A stretch of 64,000 nt of DNA from Ornithorhynchus anatinus (GCF_004115215.2 NC_041748.1:15676337-15740336); one strand, 5' to 3'. Shown: positions 1 to 11,562, counted from the first letter of the stretch. A program made the numbers and translations. Notes: generated from the letters alone by a model not told the origin.

Positions 1-162
1 AAAGCCTGGGAAATGTCTGCCCCTCCCAAGTTTCAGCTGCATTTGGTGAGGCAGGAGGGCCTCTTGCTCTTGACATCTGATTCTGGTAGTTGCTGAGACT
101 GCTGCACTAAGCATTGGGGTAGACACAAGATAATCAAGTGGACCAAGTGGACCCTTGCTTCC

Positions 163-258
163 CAACTCTTTTATTGTACCCTCTCAAGTGCTTAGTACAG
201 TGTTCTGAACACAGCAAGCACTCAATAAATTCCATTGATTGATTGGTTGATTGACTGA
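163..258 (+). mobile_element. L2 LINE 3' tail fragment
   Basis: The fragment has the L2 3' end pattern: CTTAGTACAGTG, then CTCAATAAAT, then a TGATTGATTG-type tail. A second short L2 3' fragment lies in reverse at about 385-482. Confidence 0.7.
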
Positions 259-504
259 CCCAGCCCCTGCCCTAAATAGGGCTCACAGTGTAAACAGGAG
301 GAAGGAAAGGTACTTAATCCCCATTTTATTAATAGGGAAAGTGAGGCACAGAGAAGTAATTTCCCCAAGGTCACACAGAAATTAATCAGTGGTATTTATT
401 GAGTGCCTACTTTGTGCAGTACACTGAACTGAGGGCTTAAGAGAAGACAATAGTTGGTAGACGTGATCCCTGTCCACAACCAGATGTCAGGTCAGGCAAT
501 TTTT

Positions 505-770
505 TTTTATGGCATGGTGTATGTTAAGCACCTTCTATGTGTCAAGCACAGTTCTAAGCACTAGATTAAAGGTAAAGTTGGATACAGTCCCTTTCCCACA
601 TAGGGCTCACAGCCCAAGTTGGAGGGAAGAGAATTTAATCCTTATTTTACAGATGAGGTAACTGAGGCACAGAGAAGTGAAGGGACTTGCCCAGAGTCAC
701 AGAGCAGACAAATGGCAAAGCTGGAATTAGAACTCAGGTCCTCTGACTCTCCAGACTCAATCAGAGGATG
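505..770 (-). mobile_element. Mon-1 SINE (MIR family), reverse
   Basis: Reverse-complement Mon-1 body: GTTAAGCACC near the left end, CATTTTACAGATGAGG in the middle, and the tRNA-like head (GAATTAGAACTCAGG, a B-box relative) at the right. It is diverged from the younger copies in this window. Confidence 0.7.
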
Positions 771-1133
771 GCATTGGGCAGTCTTGGCTTTTTCCCAACT
801 GCTTTCACAATCCCACTTGTCCTCAGAAGATCCCCCTGGGGGCAGGGAGGGAGAGGCAGTCACCACCCCCATTTCACAGTTGAGAAGATTGAGGCCCAGA
901 GAGTTTAAGAGGCTAGCTCAGAGGTCACCCAGCCGGCCAGCAGGTCTCGGGTCTCTTGGCTCCCTAGGCCCAAGAAGAGGGGGGTCGGCCCCGGAACTGG
1001 ACCAAGCCTCTTGGTCCCCACACTCCTTTGAGGATATTATCTGGTTCCCCACTTGTCAGCCAGGCATTTAGTTGTATTTATTGAGCGCTTACTGTGTGCA
1101 GAGCACTGTACCAAAAGCTCGGAAGAATACAAG

Positions 1134-1418
1134 CGAAGCAGCGTAGCTTAGTGGAAAGAAAACGTGCTTGGGAGTCATAAGGTCGTGGGTTCTAATCCTG
1201 ACTCCACCACTTGTCAGCTGTGTGACTGGGCAAGAACCTTAACTTCTCAGTGCCTCAGTTACCTCATCTATGAAATAGGGATTAAGACTGTGAGCCCCAC
1301 GTGGGACAGAGACTGTATCCAAGCTGATGACCTCGTATCTAACCCAGCGCTTAGAACAGTGCTTGGCACATAGTAAGTGCTTAACAAATACCATCATTAT
1401 TATCATTATTATTATTAC
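1134..1418 (+). mobile_element. Mon-1 SINE, full length
   Basis: Complete forward copy. It has a tRNA-like head (GCAGCGTAGCTTAGTGG), a pol III B-box-like GGGTTCTAATCC, the core CCTCAGTTACCTCATCT, the L2-like 3' end GCTTAACAAATACC and an ATT-rich tail. This copy is a good reference for the other Mon-1 entries. Confidence 0.85.
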
Positions 1419-1489
1419 AAAATAACAATAAACAGACACATTCCCTGTCCACAACGAGCTTAGTCTAGAGGGGGAGACAGACATTAAAA

Positions 1490-1818
1490 GAAATAAATAA
1501 ATTACAGATAGGTACATAAGTGCTGTGGAGATGGGAGTGGGGATGAATAATAATAATTCTGGTATTTGTTAGGCGCTTACTATGTGCCAGGCACATTAAT
1601 AGAAATAAATTACAGATAGGTACATAAGTGCCGTGGGGATGGGAGTGGGGATGAATAATAATAATTCTGGTATTTGTTAGGCGCTTACTATGTGCCAGGC
1701 ACATTAATAGAAATAAATAAATTACAGATAGGTACATAAATGCCGTGGGGATGGGAGTGGGGATGAATAATAATAATTCTGGTATTTGTTAAGCACTTAC
1801 TATGTGTCAAGCACTATA
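1490..1818. repeat. Tandem triplication of an L2/Mon-1 junction
   Basis: Three head-to-tail units of about 110 bp begin at 1490, 1602 and 1710. Each starts with GAAATAAAT...TACAGATAGG (reverse L2) and runs into GGTATTTGTTAGGCGCTTAC (reverse Mon-1). The junction therefore formed first and was then amplified in tandem. Confidence 0.85.
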
Positions 1819-1978
1819 CTAAGCACTGAGATGGATACAAACAAATGGAGCTGGATCCAGTCCCTGTCCCATATTGATGAAGTCGTATTTATTGTGCAGA
1901 GCACTGGACTAAGCGCTTGGGAGAATACAGTCCACGTGGGTCTCACGTGAGGCTCAGAGAAGTGAAGTGAGGATCGCG

Positions 1979-2034
1979 AGGTGTGTGTGTATGCGGTCTG
2001 GGCATGTATGGTGTGTGGCTGTGTATATGTCGTC

Positions 2035-2070
<36 letters not shown>

Positions 2071-2145
2071 GAGGTGTGTGTGATGTGTGCGTGATGTGCG
2101 GTGAGGACGTGGTCGTGTGTGTGTTGCCGGTGTGCGGTGCGTGTA
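1979..2145. repeat. GT-rich simple repeat
   Basis: Imperfect (GT)n tract whose longest pure run is near 2037-2066. It lies directly against a truncated Mon-1 copy. The frames that stay open across it are low-complexity artefacts. Confidence 0.9.
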
Positions 2146-2147
2146 CC

Positions 2148-2350
2148 CGGCTCCGCCGCTCGTCCGCCGCCTGACCTTGAGCAAGTCACTTCACTTCCCC
2201 GGGCCTCAGTTTCCTCCTCTGTAAAATGGGGTTGGAGACGGTGAGCCCCACCTGGGACGGGGGACTGCGTCCAACCCGATCTGCTGCGCTCAGTAGGGGG
2301 CCTGGCGCGTAGTGAGCGCTTCACAAATACCACCTTTATTATTACTGTTC
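2148..2350 (+). mobile_element. Mon-1 SINE, 5'-truncated
   Basis: Forward Mon-1 body with GGGCCTCAGTTTCCTCCTC and CACAAATACCACC, unusually GC-rich for the family. The head is missing or replaced by the GT tract to its left. Confidence 0.75.
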
Positions 2351-2354
2351 TTCT

Positions 2355-2720
2355 TCTCGGACGGCTTGAGCGCGCGGGGCGGTTTGGGCGCGCGGGGCGG
2401 GTGATCGGTTTCTGCGCGCTGCTGTGCTGCGCGCTGCGCTGCGGTGTGAGCGGGTGTGAGCCGGTCCTTCCGTCTGTCCGGGGGAGGTCGGGGTTCAGCC
2501 TCGTCCAGCCTCCAGCTTCTCTGGGCCGCCGGGGGCGCGGAGGACAGGGGGATGGATCCCCGGTTCCCCAGCCCCCTCCCCAAAAAAGAGGGGGAGCCCC
2601 CCCCCGGCCCCCGGCCCAGCGACACCCCAACCGTCGCCTCCTCCTCGGCCTCCCCCAAGGCCTCCCTCCGGTAAGATCCCTGCTGGGGGTCAGGGGAGGG
2701 GCACCCGGTGGGCGGGCCTG
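2355..2720. other. CpG-rich island upstream of globin Y
   Basis: GC-rich sequence dense in CpG, with a tandem pair of GCGCGCGGGGCGG 18 bp apart near 2369-2399. It is the only CpG island left of GBY. No TATA box was seen between it and the GBY start codon, so it is a candidate promoter for GBY or for an unknown + strand transcript. It could also be the start of an unrelated neighbour. Confidence 0.45.
2552..2670 (+). other. Candidate first exon, unknown (low confidence)
   Basis: An ATG at 2552 opens 39 codons plus 2 nt (start MDPRFPSPLPKKEG, rich in Pro and Ser) and stops exactly at a consensus donor, CTCCG|GTAAGA, with GT at 2671. A pyrimidine tract and CAG acceptor sit 15 bp before the GBY ATG (exon would begin at 3506). 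Joining the two would be out of frame with GBY, so if real this is a 5' leader with an upstream ORF or belongs to another gene. I do not recognise the peptide; chance is a serious alternative. Confidence 0.2.
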
Positions 2721-3520
2721 GGCCCTCTCCCCTTCTCCCTTCGCCCCGAGGGTGGGCGGGGTCAACCCAGGGCAGGGGGGATCCCGGGAAGCCGAGGTCG
2801 AGGCCCACCAGCAGCGGCGGCCTCCCAACGGACAGCCCCCCGCCCCAAGGGTCAGCAATCTGGCCGGGGTCCCCCCCCCCCTTCATCCCCCGGGTAAGGT
2901 CGAATCGAAATCCGGGGGGCCGGTGCCCCGTTGGCCTGCCTCGAACTAACCCTATAACCATCTGAGGCCCAGAGAGGGTGGAGGCCGGCCTGAGGTCACA
3001 CAGCAGGCCCACCTTTCTCTTCCCTGGAGGTTGGGTTTCCGGGGTTCGGGGCGCCCCGAAAGTAGCGAACTGACATCTCCCCTTCTCCCTCCACTGCCGC
3101 TGGGGTCTCCAACCGGCTCCTGCGCGGATCCACAAGGACCAGGCGGCTGACTAGGGTACGGGCCACATTTGGGGAATGAGGAATCGCCAAGAGGTGCCGG
3201 GGGTCCCTCAAACCACACCCTTCTCCCCTCCCCAGTGCCCCGGCTGACCATCCCCGCCCCCACCCCCTGCCCAAGCCCTCTGACTTCCCACCCGCACCCC
3301 ACCCCACCCCTCGCCCTCTGCTCCCCTGCCTCCACTGCCCACCCCCTCACACTTCACCCTCCGCCCCCTTGCCCGCTCCCCAGCAACAAAGTCGAGTCCT
3401 TCCTGGCGAGGGGAAGGGGTGGAGGGCGGCTCCCCTGCCGGCCCCCACCCTCCGGCCTCCTCTGGGGCCAGTACCTCTGACCCGCCCTTCTTGCCCCCCA
3501 TCCAGAGTCCTACCATTGCC

Positions 3521-6500
3521 ATGGTGCAGGTGACGGATGTCGAAAAGGCCAACATCCAGAGTATCTGGTCCAAGATGATGGAGAACCTGGAGAAGAACGG
3601 CATAGACATCTTCACTAGGTGTGGGACGGGGGGCACAGGCCGGTAACCAGGCGGGCGGAGGGAGACTCCGACAGATGGCTTGGGGCCATAGGTGTAAAGC
3701 CCGGGGTCAGGGTGAGGCAGGGGCGCGGATGCCTCCGAGAGAGATTCCAGCTCAGAGCGGGCCCTTCTGACGGACTAAAGTCTATCCGTCAACCAATGAT
3801 ACGCTTTATTGAGCGCTTACCGTGTGCAGAGGATAGGCAACCACTGTAGACAGCACCACCATCCTCCCTGTCTAACAGGGCTGTAACCCTGGGCACTATT
3901 CTCCACTTCTCTCTCTCATTCAATCCACATATTTAATCTGTCACCAAGTCCTGTCGGTTGAACCTTCACAACATCCCTAAAATCCTCCCTTTCCTGTTCA
4001 TCCAAACTGCTACCATGCTGATCCAAGCACTTATCCTCTCCCACCGTGATTGCTGTATGAGCCTCCTTGCTGACCTCCTTGCCTCCTGTCTCTCCCCCCT
4101 CCAGTCCATCCTTTGCTGCCGGGATCATTTTTCTACAAAACTGTTCAGTCCATGTTTCCCCACTACTCAAGAACCTCCAGTGGTTGCCCATCTCCCTCCG
4201 CATCCAACAGAAACTGCTGACCATTGGCTTTAAATCATTCAGTCACTTTGGCCCCTCCTACCTTACCTCCCTGATTTCCTACCCAGCCCACATGCTCATT
4301 TTGCTTCTTTAATGCCAACCCACCTTTGATCTCATCTACCTCACTGCCAACCCTCTGGCCTGGAACTCCCTCCCCATACATATTTGACAGACCACTACTC
4401 TCCCCACCTTCAAAACCTTATTAAAATCACATCTTCTCCAAGAAGCCTTCCCTGGCTAAGCCCTCATTTCCTCTACTCTCTTTCCCCTGTCTGCATTGCC
4501 CTTGTACTGGTCTCTCCCCTTTCTTTTTAAGCACTTGATGTTTACCCACTCTCAGCACCACAGCACTTATGTCCAAATCCATCATTTATTTTCATGCCTG
4601 TCTCCCCCTGTGAGACTGTAAGCTCCTTGTGGGCAGGGAACATGTCTACCAACTCCATTCATTCAATCGTATTTATTGAGTGCTTTCTGTGTGCAGAGCA
4701 TTATACTAAGCGCTTGGAAAGTACAATTCAGCAACAGAGACAATCCCTGCCCACAACTGGATCAAGGTCTAGAAGGGGAGGAGACAGACATCAAAACAAG
4801 TAAACAAGCATCAATAATATCAATATAGATAAATAGAATTGGAGATATATATTTACACATCAGAACAAGGAAAACAGGCATTAATATAAGTAAATAGAGT
4901 TATAGATATGTACATATGTACACAAGTTCTGGGGGGGGCGGTAAAGCAAAGGGACCATAGCGGGGTGATGTGTGGGGGAGGCGGATAGAGCAAAGGGAGC
5001 AAAGCAGGGTGATGTGGGGGGGGAGCTGAGGAAAGGGGGGTTCCGTCTGGGAAGGCCTCCTCGAGGAGGTGAGCCTTCAGTAGGGCTTTGAAGGAGGAAA
5101 GTGTGCTAGATTGGCAGATGTGAGAAGGGAGGGTGTTCCAGGCCAGAAGTAGGTTGTGGACCAGGGGTCGACTGTGGGGCAGGAGAAAACAAAGCCCAGT
5201 GAGGAGGTTAATGGTGGCAGAGGAGCGGAGTGTACGGGCTGGGTTGGAGAAGGAGAGAAGGGAGGTGAGGGAGGAGGAAGCAAGGTGATGGACAGCTTTG
5301 AAGCCAATAGTGAGGAGTTTTTGCTTGGTATGAAGGTTGACAGGCAACAACTGGAGATTTTTGAGTGTGGGGGGGTGACATATGCAGATGTTTTTGTAAA
5401 AGATAATCCAGGCAGCAGAGTGAAGTATAGACTGAAGTGGGGAGAGACAGGAGATTGGGGGATCAGAAAGGATGCTGATGCAGTAATCCAGTAGGGACAG
5501 GATGAGTGATTGTACTATCATGGTAGTGGTTTGGATGGAGAGGAAAGGGAGGATCTTGGCAATGTTGTGAAGGTGAGACTGGCAGGTTTTGGTGACGGAG
5601 TGTATATGTGGGGTGAATTAGAGAGCGGAATCAAGGATGACACCAAGGTTGCGGGCTTGTGAGAAGGGAAGGATGTTAGTGCCATTCACAGTGACAGTAA
5701 AGTCAGGAAGGGGACAGGGTTTGGGAGGGAAGACAAGGTGCTCAGTCTTGAACATGTTGAGTTTTAGGTGGTGGGTGGACATCCAGGTGGACATGTCCTG
5801 AAGGCAGGAGGAGATGTGAGCCTGGAGGGAGGGAGAGAGAACAGAGGAGGGGATACAGATTTGGGTGTCAACTACAAAGATGATAGTTGAAGCGGTGGGA
5901 GCAAATGAGTTCACCAAGAAAGTGAGTGTAGATGGAGAACAGAAGGGGAACAAGAACTGACCCTTGAGGAACCCCTACAGTTAGGGGATGGGAGGGTTAG
6001 GAGGAGCCTGTGGAGGAGATTAAGAATGAACAGCCAGAGAGATAAGAGGAGAACCAGGAGAGAATGGAGTCCGTGAAGCCAAGGTTGGATAATGAGTTGA
6101 GGAGAAGGGGATGGTTGACAGTGTCAAAGGCAGCTAAGAGGTCAAGGAGGATTAGAATGGAGTTGGAGCCATTGGATTTGATGAGAAGGAGGTCACTGAT
6201 GACCTTTGAGCAGGAGGTTTCAGTGGAGTGGAGGGGACTGAAGCCAGATTGGAGGGATTCCAGGAAGAATTGGAGGAGAGGAATTGGAGGCAGCGAATGT
6301 AGACGACTCGCTCCAGGAGTTTGGAAAGGAAGGGTAGGAGGGAGATGGGGCAATAACTGGAGGGGGCTGTGGAGTCAAGGGAGGGTTTTTACTCTAGTGT
6401 ACTGTACTCTCCCCAGTTCTTAGTAAAGCAGCATGGCCTAGTGACAAGAACACGGCTTGGGAATCAGAGGGGATGCGGACGGTGGAGGACGAGGGTGGAG

Positions 6501-9500
6501 TTGGGGGGAGCAGAGATGGCTCAGGGGGCCAGGGAACAGGGGGTGGGGCTACCATCTTGTGACTGACCCAGGAGGGCTCATTGTGAGCCGTAAATGTCAC
6601 TGTTAATTGTTGTATTGTACTTTCCCGAGCACTTAGTACAGTCACAGTGAACGCTCAATAAATATGATTGAACGAATGAATGAGGGAGACAGAGGAATGG
6701 AGGGGGAGGAGAGGACTGTCCATCCTTCTTCCCTTGGAAATCAGGAGCCAGGTTGAGCTGCAGGGTAGCCTCTGATCTCTCTGCCCTGGTGGGGGGATGT
6801 CCGGTGCCCAGTACCTTTCTTGAAAGGTAGCTCTCCCCGTTTCGACCCCAGGGTCTCCCAGCCACGCCGGGGTCCCAAGGGGTGGGATCTGGAGGGGGCC
6901 GGGCCAGGCCGGACAGGGTGGGGAGGGCAGCCTTGGAGGGGAACCCATCCTCCCCACCGCCCCGTCCTCCCACCTCCTCCAGGCTCTTCAGAGAATACCC
7001 AGAGACAAAGAAGTACTTCAAGAACATCCCGTTAGAGGGAAACTTGCAGGAAGACCCTCTCCTTCGTTCCCACGGCCGCCGTGTCATGGTGGCCCTCAAC
7101 CGCATCATCCAGAACCTGGACAACTGGAAACAGGTGTGCAAGATCCTCAACCCCCTGGCCGAGAAGCACAAGATCATCCACTCTGTGGATGTGGAGAATT
7201 TCCAGGTGGGTAGAAGCGCCCCCCAACCCCTCCCCGCAGATCCCCCCAGCAGGAACCCCGGCTCCTGGTCCTCCCAACCCCACCCTCACCTCCATCACGG
7301 TGGCCACTGGCTGCATTTATCGTTTTTTATTTTCCCTATTGCATTGCTGAAGTACTCACCACCAACAATAATAATAGTGGTATTTGGTCAGTGCTTATTA
7401 TGTGCCAGGAACTGTACTAAGGGCTGGGGTAGATATAAGATAATCGGGATGGATGCAGTCCCTGTCCCACACTAGGCTCACAATCTTAATCCCCATGTCA
7501 CGGATGAGGTAACTGAGGCACAGAGAAGCTAAAGTTATTTGCCCAAGCTCACACAGCAGATGAGTGGCAGAACTGGAATTAGAACCCAGATCCTCTGATT
7601 TCCGGGCCCATGCTCTTCCCACTAGACCACGCTGCTTCTAAGCCAATCAGTCATATTCCCTTGCTGAGAAGCAGAGGACCCTTGCAGAAAGAGCCCGGAC
7701 CCGGGAGTCAGAAGACCTGGGTTCTAAGCCCAGCTCTGCCACTCGATGCTGGGTGACCTTGGGCAAATCACTTCACTTCTCCAAACCTCAGTTCCCTCCT
7801 GTGCAAAATGGAGTTTCAATGTCTGTTGCCTTCCTACTTAGACTGCGAGTCCCATGTGGAATCTATTGATTTTGTATCTGCCCCAGCACTTTTGGTACAG
7901 TGCTTGGCACATCACAAGTACCCAATCAAAACTATTATAATATTACTATGTACAAAACACTTGTGAGGGTTCAATGCAACAGAGTTGGTAGACATTCCCT
8001 GCCCCCAAGGGCTTACAATCTAGAGGGCGAGATAGACGAAAAAATTAATTATGGTTATATCCGTAAGTGCAGTGGGGATGGGGCTGGGGTACTTACCATG
8101 CATCAAACACTGTGCTAAGCACTGGGGTTGACACAGGAGGCTCCAACCAGACAGTCCCTGTCCCACTTGCGGTAGTCTAAGAGAGAGAGGTAGCAGATAG
8201 ATGTAGAGGCCTGGAACGATCCATCAATGACACATCCTGAGCGCCTTACTGCTGTAATAAACGCTTGGGAACAGACCCAGGCACCCTGCTCTCGAGGAGC
8301 TTATGATCTAAGTGGGGAGACTGACAGAAATGGTGGACAGGTAATGAGACGAGAAGAAGAATAAGGTTGAGAAGGAACCGGTGCAGACCCATGAGGTGAA
8401 ACTAATGAGCGAATAAGCTGAATGTGCTAATAGATGTAAAAATAGATACAAATACACGTAAGCGATAATATTACTAATAATAGGATCAGGATGTATCCAT
8501 AGATGTATGAAATAGATCCAGAGAAACATATACTACTACCTGACACATAGTAAGCACTTAACAAATACCATAATTATTATTATTACTACTACCACTAGTA
8601 ATAATAGGAGAAGTGAACCCTAGTGGATACACAGAGCACGGGCCTGGGAGTCAAAAGAATTATGGGTTCTAATGCCGGCTCTGCCATTTGTCTGTTGTGT
8701 GACCTTAGGCCAGCAACTGTACTTAATAATAATAATAATGTTGGTATTTGTTAAGCGCTTACTATGTGCCGAGCACTGTTCTAAGCGCTGGGGTAGACAT
8801 AGGGGAATCAGGTTGTCCCACGTGGGGCTCACAGTTTTCATCCCCATTTTACAGATGAGGGAACTGAGGCACAGAGAAGTTAAGTGACTTGCCCACAGTC
8901 ACACAGCCGACAAGTGGCAGAGGGATTAAGACCTTGAGCAAAGGAGTGTGGCGTAGTGGATAAAGCACGGGAATCAGAAGGATCTGGATTCTAATCCCAA
9001 CTCTGCCACATGTCTGCTGCGTGATCTTGGCAAATCGTTTCACTTCTCTGGGCCTCAGTTCCCCCATCTGAAAAATGGGGATTAAGAGTGTGAGCCCCAT
9101 GTGGGACAGGGACTGTGTCCATTCTGCATAACTTGTATCTACCCCAGCACTTAGAGCGGTGCTTGACACATAGAAAGCACTGAACATATACCACTGTTGT
9201 TATTATTATTAAGTTGCCCTTTACCCAGCACTTGGAACAGTGTTTGACATATAGTAAGTGCTTTAAAAAAATGCTCTAATCATCAGCGTGGCTCAGTGAA
9301 AAGAGCACGGGCTTGGAAGTCAGAGGTCATGGGTTCGAATCCCAACTCTGCCACTTGTCAGCTGTGTGACTGTGGGCAAGTCACTTAACTTTTCTGGGCC
9401 TCAGTTACCTCATCTGTAAAATAGGGATTAAGACTGTGAGCCTCATGAAGGACAACCCGATTACCCTGTATCTACCGCAGCATTTAGAACAGTGCTCTGC

Positions 9501-10400
9501 ACATAGTAAGCGCTTAACAAATACCAACATTATTATTATTATTATTATCTATACACGAATGCTAAGGAGAGTGGACATGAACCCATCGGTATTAGAGTCA
9601 GCTGAAGGAATAGTAGCCGAGGGTCCTGGGAAATTAGGGGAAGGCTTATTGGAGGAGGGGGATTTTAGGAAGGATTCAAATGTGAGGAGAGCGAGGGTCC
9701 ATCCGATATTGGGGGAGAGGGAGTTCTGAGCCGAGGAGTAGGCCGGGGAGGCTCATCTGGTAAATGGAGATTAAGAGTGGGAGCCCCATATAGGACAGAG
9801 ACTGTGCCCAACCTGACTAGCTTGTATCTACCCCAATTCTTAGAACGCTGATGGGCACATAATAAGTGCTTAAAAATACCACAACTATTATTATTATCAT
9901 TATTATTATTATTATTATTATTTTCAGTAGTAGTAGTAGAAGCTACTTGTATGGGTGGGCTTGGGGCCTGGTTGGCCTGCCTTCTGCTCACTCCCCTACA
10001 CCTCCGTCCCCCATCTCGGTTTCCTTAGATTTTCCCCCTTTATTCCCCCCTCCTTCAACCCCACAGCATTCATGTCCACATCTGTGATTTATTCATTTCT
10101 ATTAACGTCTGCCTCCCTTGTGTAGACTATAATCTCGTCATGGGCAGGGAAGCCCGTTCTATCATCCTCTCCCACACGTTCAGTCCAGTGCTCTGCACAC
10201 AGTAAACACTCAAGAAATACGGTTGATTGACTGGTTGAGGGGCTTTCCCCCTCCAGTTCATGCTGAAGTGCGTCGGGGACGTGTGCCAAGACTACCTGGG
10301 CCCCTGCTACACCCCGGAGATAGCTGAGTCCTTTCAGAAGCTGCAGTCGTCCCTCTACGATCAGGTGGTCATCACCTACCTGCACTCTGGCTCCGACTAG
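3521..10400 (+). CDS. GBY: Globin Y (GBY), intact three-exon gene
   Basis: A haem-binding globin of the GBY lineage, known from amphibians, some reptiles and the platypus; its physiological role is not established. Exons are 3521-3618, 6983-7205 and 10257-10400 (98, 223 and 144 nt), 154 residues. Introns of 3.4 and 3.1 kb sit at the standard globin positions (after B12, phase 2; after G6, phase 0). The start is the ATG in GCCATGGTGCAG, a good Kozak context. CD1 Phe45, distal E7 His63 (SHGRRV) and proximal F8 His95 (EKHKII) are present, so haem binding is expected. Exon 3 has three Cys (112, 117, 124). The N-terminus is slightly longer than in alpha chains. The gene is convergent with omega. 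Both introns are packed with L2 and Mon-1 copies. No TATA box was seen upstream. Confidence 0.93.
3895..4655 (+). mobile_element. L2 LINE fragment, forward, in GBY intron 1
   Basis: Carries the end of the L2 reverse-transcriptase ORF (relatives of [17 protein letters not shown] and KALLKAHLL are readable across frames) and part of the 3' UTR. It stops just where a reverse L2 begins. Confidence 0.85.
4656..6390 (-). mobile_element. L2 LINE, about 1.7 kb, reverse, in GBY intron 1
   Basis: The longest LINE here. On the minus strand it holds the RT palm region ([15 protein letters not shown] at about 6130-6170), a degenerate catalytic box (FVVDT in place of the usual F/Y-x-DDT, about 5875), the downstream STHHLKLN motif and the C-terminal end, then the 3' UTR and a tail at 4656. 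Frames are broken and the 5' half is missing, so it is dead. Confidence 0.88.
7366..7638 (-). mobile_element. Mon-1 SINE, full length, reverse
   Basis: Lies in GBY intron 2. It runs from an ATA-rich tail at the left to the head (CTAGACCACGCTGCTTCT) at the right. Confidence 0.85.
7666..7946 (+). mobile_element. Mon-1 SINE, diverged
   Basis: Forward, GBY intron 2. The head GAAGCAGAGGACCC and body GACCTGGGTTCTAAG are mutated, so this copy is older than its neighbour at 7366-7638. Confidence 0.7.
8606..9217. mobile_element. Cluster of three Mon-1 SINEs, one nested
   Basis: A forward Mon-1 head (8615-8724) is cut by a reverse copy (8725-8925), and a second forward copy follows (8940-9217). The order shows that the reverse copy arrived after the first forward one. 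Confidence 0.75.
9283..9548 (+). mobile_element. Mon-1 SINE, full length
   Basis: Well-preserved copy with head CAGCGTGGCTCAGTG and B box GGGTTCGAATCCC. The latter fits the pol III consensus better than most copies here. It ends in an ATT microsatellite. Confidence 0.88.
9752..9930 (+). mobile_element. Mon-1 3' part with ATT microsatellite
   Basis: 5'-truncated Mon-1 ending in an (ATT)n tract at about 9885-9922. A forward L2 3' tail follows at about 10120-10240, directly before GBY exon 3. Confidence 0.7.
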
Positions 10401-10540
10401 CCGCGAGGAAGCCGACGAGGGAGAGGGAGCCCGGGAAAGATTTGGCCACCGGAGGGAGGAGTGGAAAGGGTCCACACCAGGACCGTGGTGAGGTGGAGGG
10501 AGGACAGAGGGGGGTGCCTATGTTCAGAAGGGATGTCAGA

Positions 10541-10569
10541 AATAAATATCTACTGGTTTGGGAAATAAA
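10541..10569 (+). promoter_or_regulatory. GBY: GBY poly(A) signals (two AATAAA)
   Basis: AATAAA occurs at 10541-10546 and again at 10564-10569, about 140 nt after the GBY stop, each inside a repeated AAATAAATATCTACTG. Confidence 0.75.
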
Positions 10570-10659
10570 TATCTACTGTTGGGAATGTGGTCGAGTGCCC
10601 CTGTTGAATTTAAGAAATTAGGCACCAGCACCCATGAAAACCATAAGAACTTCTAATTC

Positions 10660-11180
10660 ATGGATTAGTGGGAAGAGCCCAGGGCCTGGAAGTCAGAGGA
10701 CCTGGGTTCTAATCCCAGCTCTATCACCTGCCCTCCGTGTAATCTTGAGCAAGTCACATAAATTCCCTGGGCCTTAGAGAAGCAGCATGGCGTAGTGGAT
10801 AGAGCCCAGGCCTGGGTGTCAGAAGGACCTGACTTCAAATCCCGGCTCCGCCACTTGTCTGCCATGTGCCCTTGGGCAAGTCACTTAACTTCTCTGGGCC
10901 TCAGTTACCTCATCTGTAAAATGGGGATTGAGACTGTGAGTCCCACATGGGACAGGAATGTTTCCAACTCAATTTGCTTTTAGTCACCCCAGTGCTTAGT
11001 ATAGTGCTTGGCATATAGTAAGTGCTTAATAAATATTATTATTATTATTATTATTCCCTCCTCTGTAAAATGGAAATTCAATCATGTTCTCCCTCCCCCT
11101 TCTACTGTGAACCCCTTGTGGGACAGGGACTGTGTCCAACCTCTTTATCTTGTATCTACCCCAGCTTGAACGGTGCTTCT
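10660..11180 (+). mobile_element. Mon-1 SINE split by a second Mon-1
   Basis: The outer forward copy (10660-10772, resuming 11055-11180) is interrupted by a complete inner forward copy (10777-11054). The pair lies between the convergent ends of GBY and omega. Confidence 0.82.
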
Positions 11181-11263
11181 AGGCCCACCCCCTTTTTTTG
11201 AGGGGGAAAGGAGTCGGCCCCAGCCCGCCCCTCTCCACCACCACCCCAGCCCACTCCTTCAGC

Positions 11264-11523
11264 AGAGAAGCAGCGTGGCCTAGTGGCAAGAGCACGGGCC
11301 TGGGAGCCAGAGGACGTGGGTTCTAATCCCGGCTCCTTCACTTGTCTGCTGTGTGACCTTGGGCAAGTCACTTCACTTCTCTGTGCCTCAGTTACCTCGT
11401 CTGTAAAATAGCGATTAAGACCAAGTGGGACAACCTGATTATCTTGTATCTACCCCAGCGCTTAGAACAGTGCTTGGCACATAGGAAGCGCTTAACAAAT
11501 ACCATAATTATTATTGTTATTAC
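11264..11523 (+). mobile_element. Mon-1 SINE, full length
   Basis: Clean forward copy ending about 40 bp beyond the likely omega poly(A) signal, so it bounds the end of the omega transcript. Confidence 0.88.
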
Positions 11524-11562
11524 AGAAGAGTCTGGACAGAAAAATGGGAAAAAAAATCAAAC

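Noticed and set aside
1134-1418. tRNA gene suggested by A/B-box-like sequences
   Set aside because: The tRNA-like head belongs to the Mon-1 SINE and recurs dozens of times in the window; no cloverleaf with an intact anticodon arm is evident.
1800-2858. 352-codon open frame on the - strand
   Set aside because: It passes through L2/Mon-1 sequence, a (CA)n tract giving His-Thr repeats, and a GC-rich island. No domain or sensible codon pattern.
1-3500. 3' end of LUC7L, the usual next neighbour
   Set aside because: No RS-rich or LUC7 zinc-finger coding stretch is visible; the region is repeats plus a CpG island.
4853-6353. Reverse-transcriptase-like frames in GBY intron 1 as a gene
   Set aside because: They are broken parts of an L2 LINE with a degenerate catalytic box and no 5' half.
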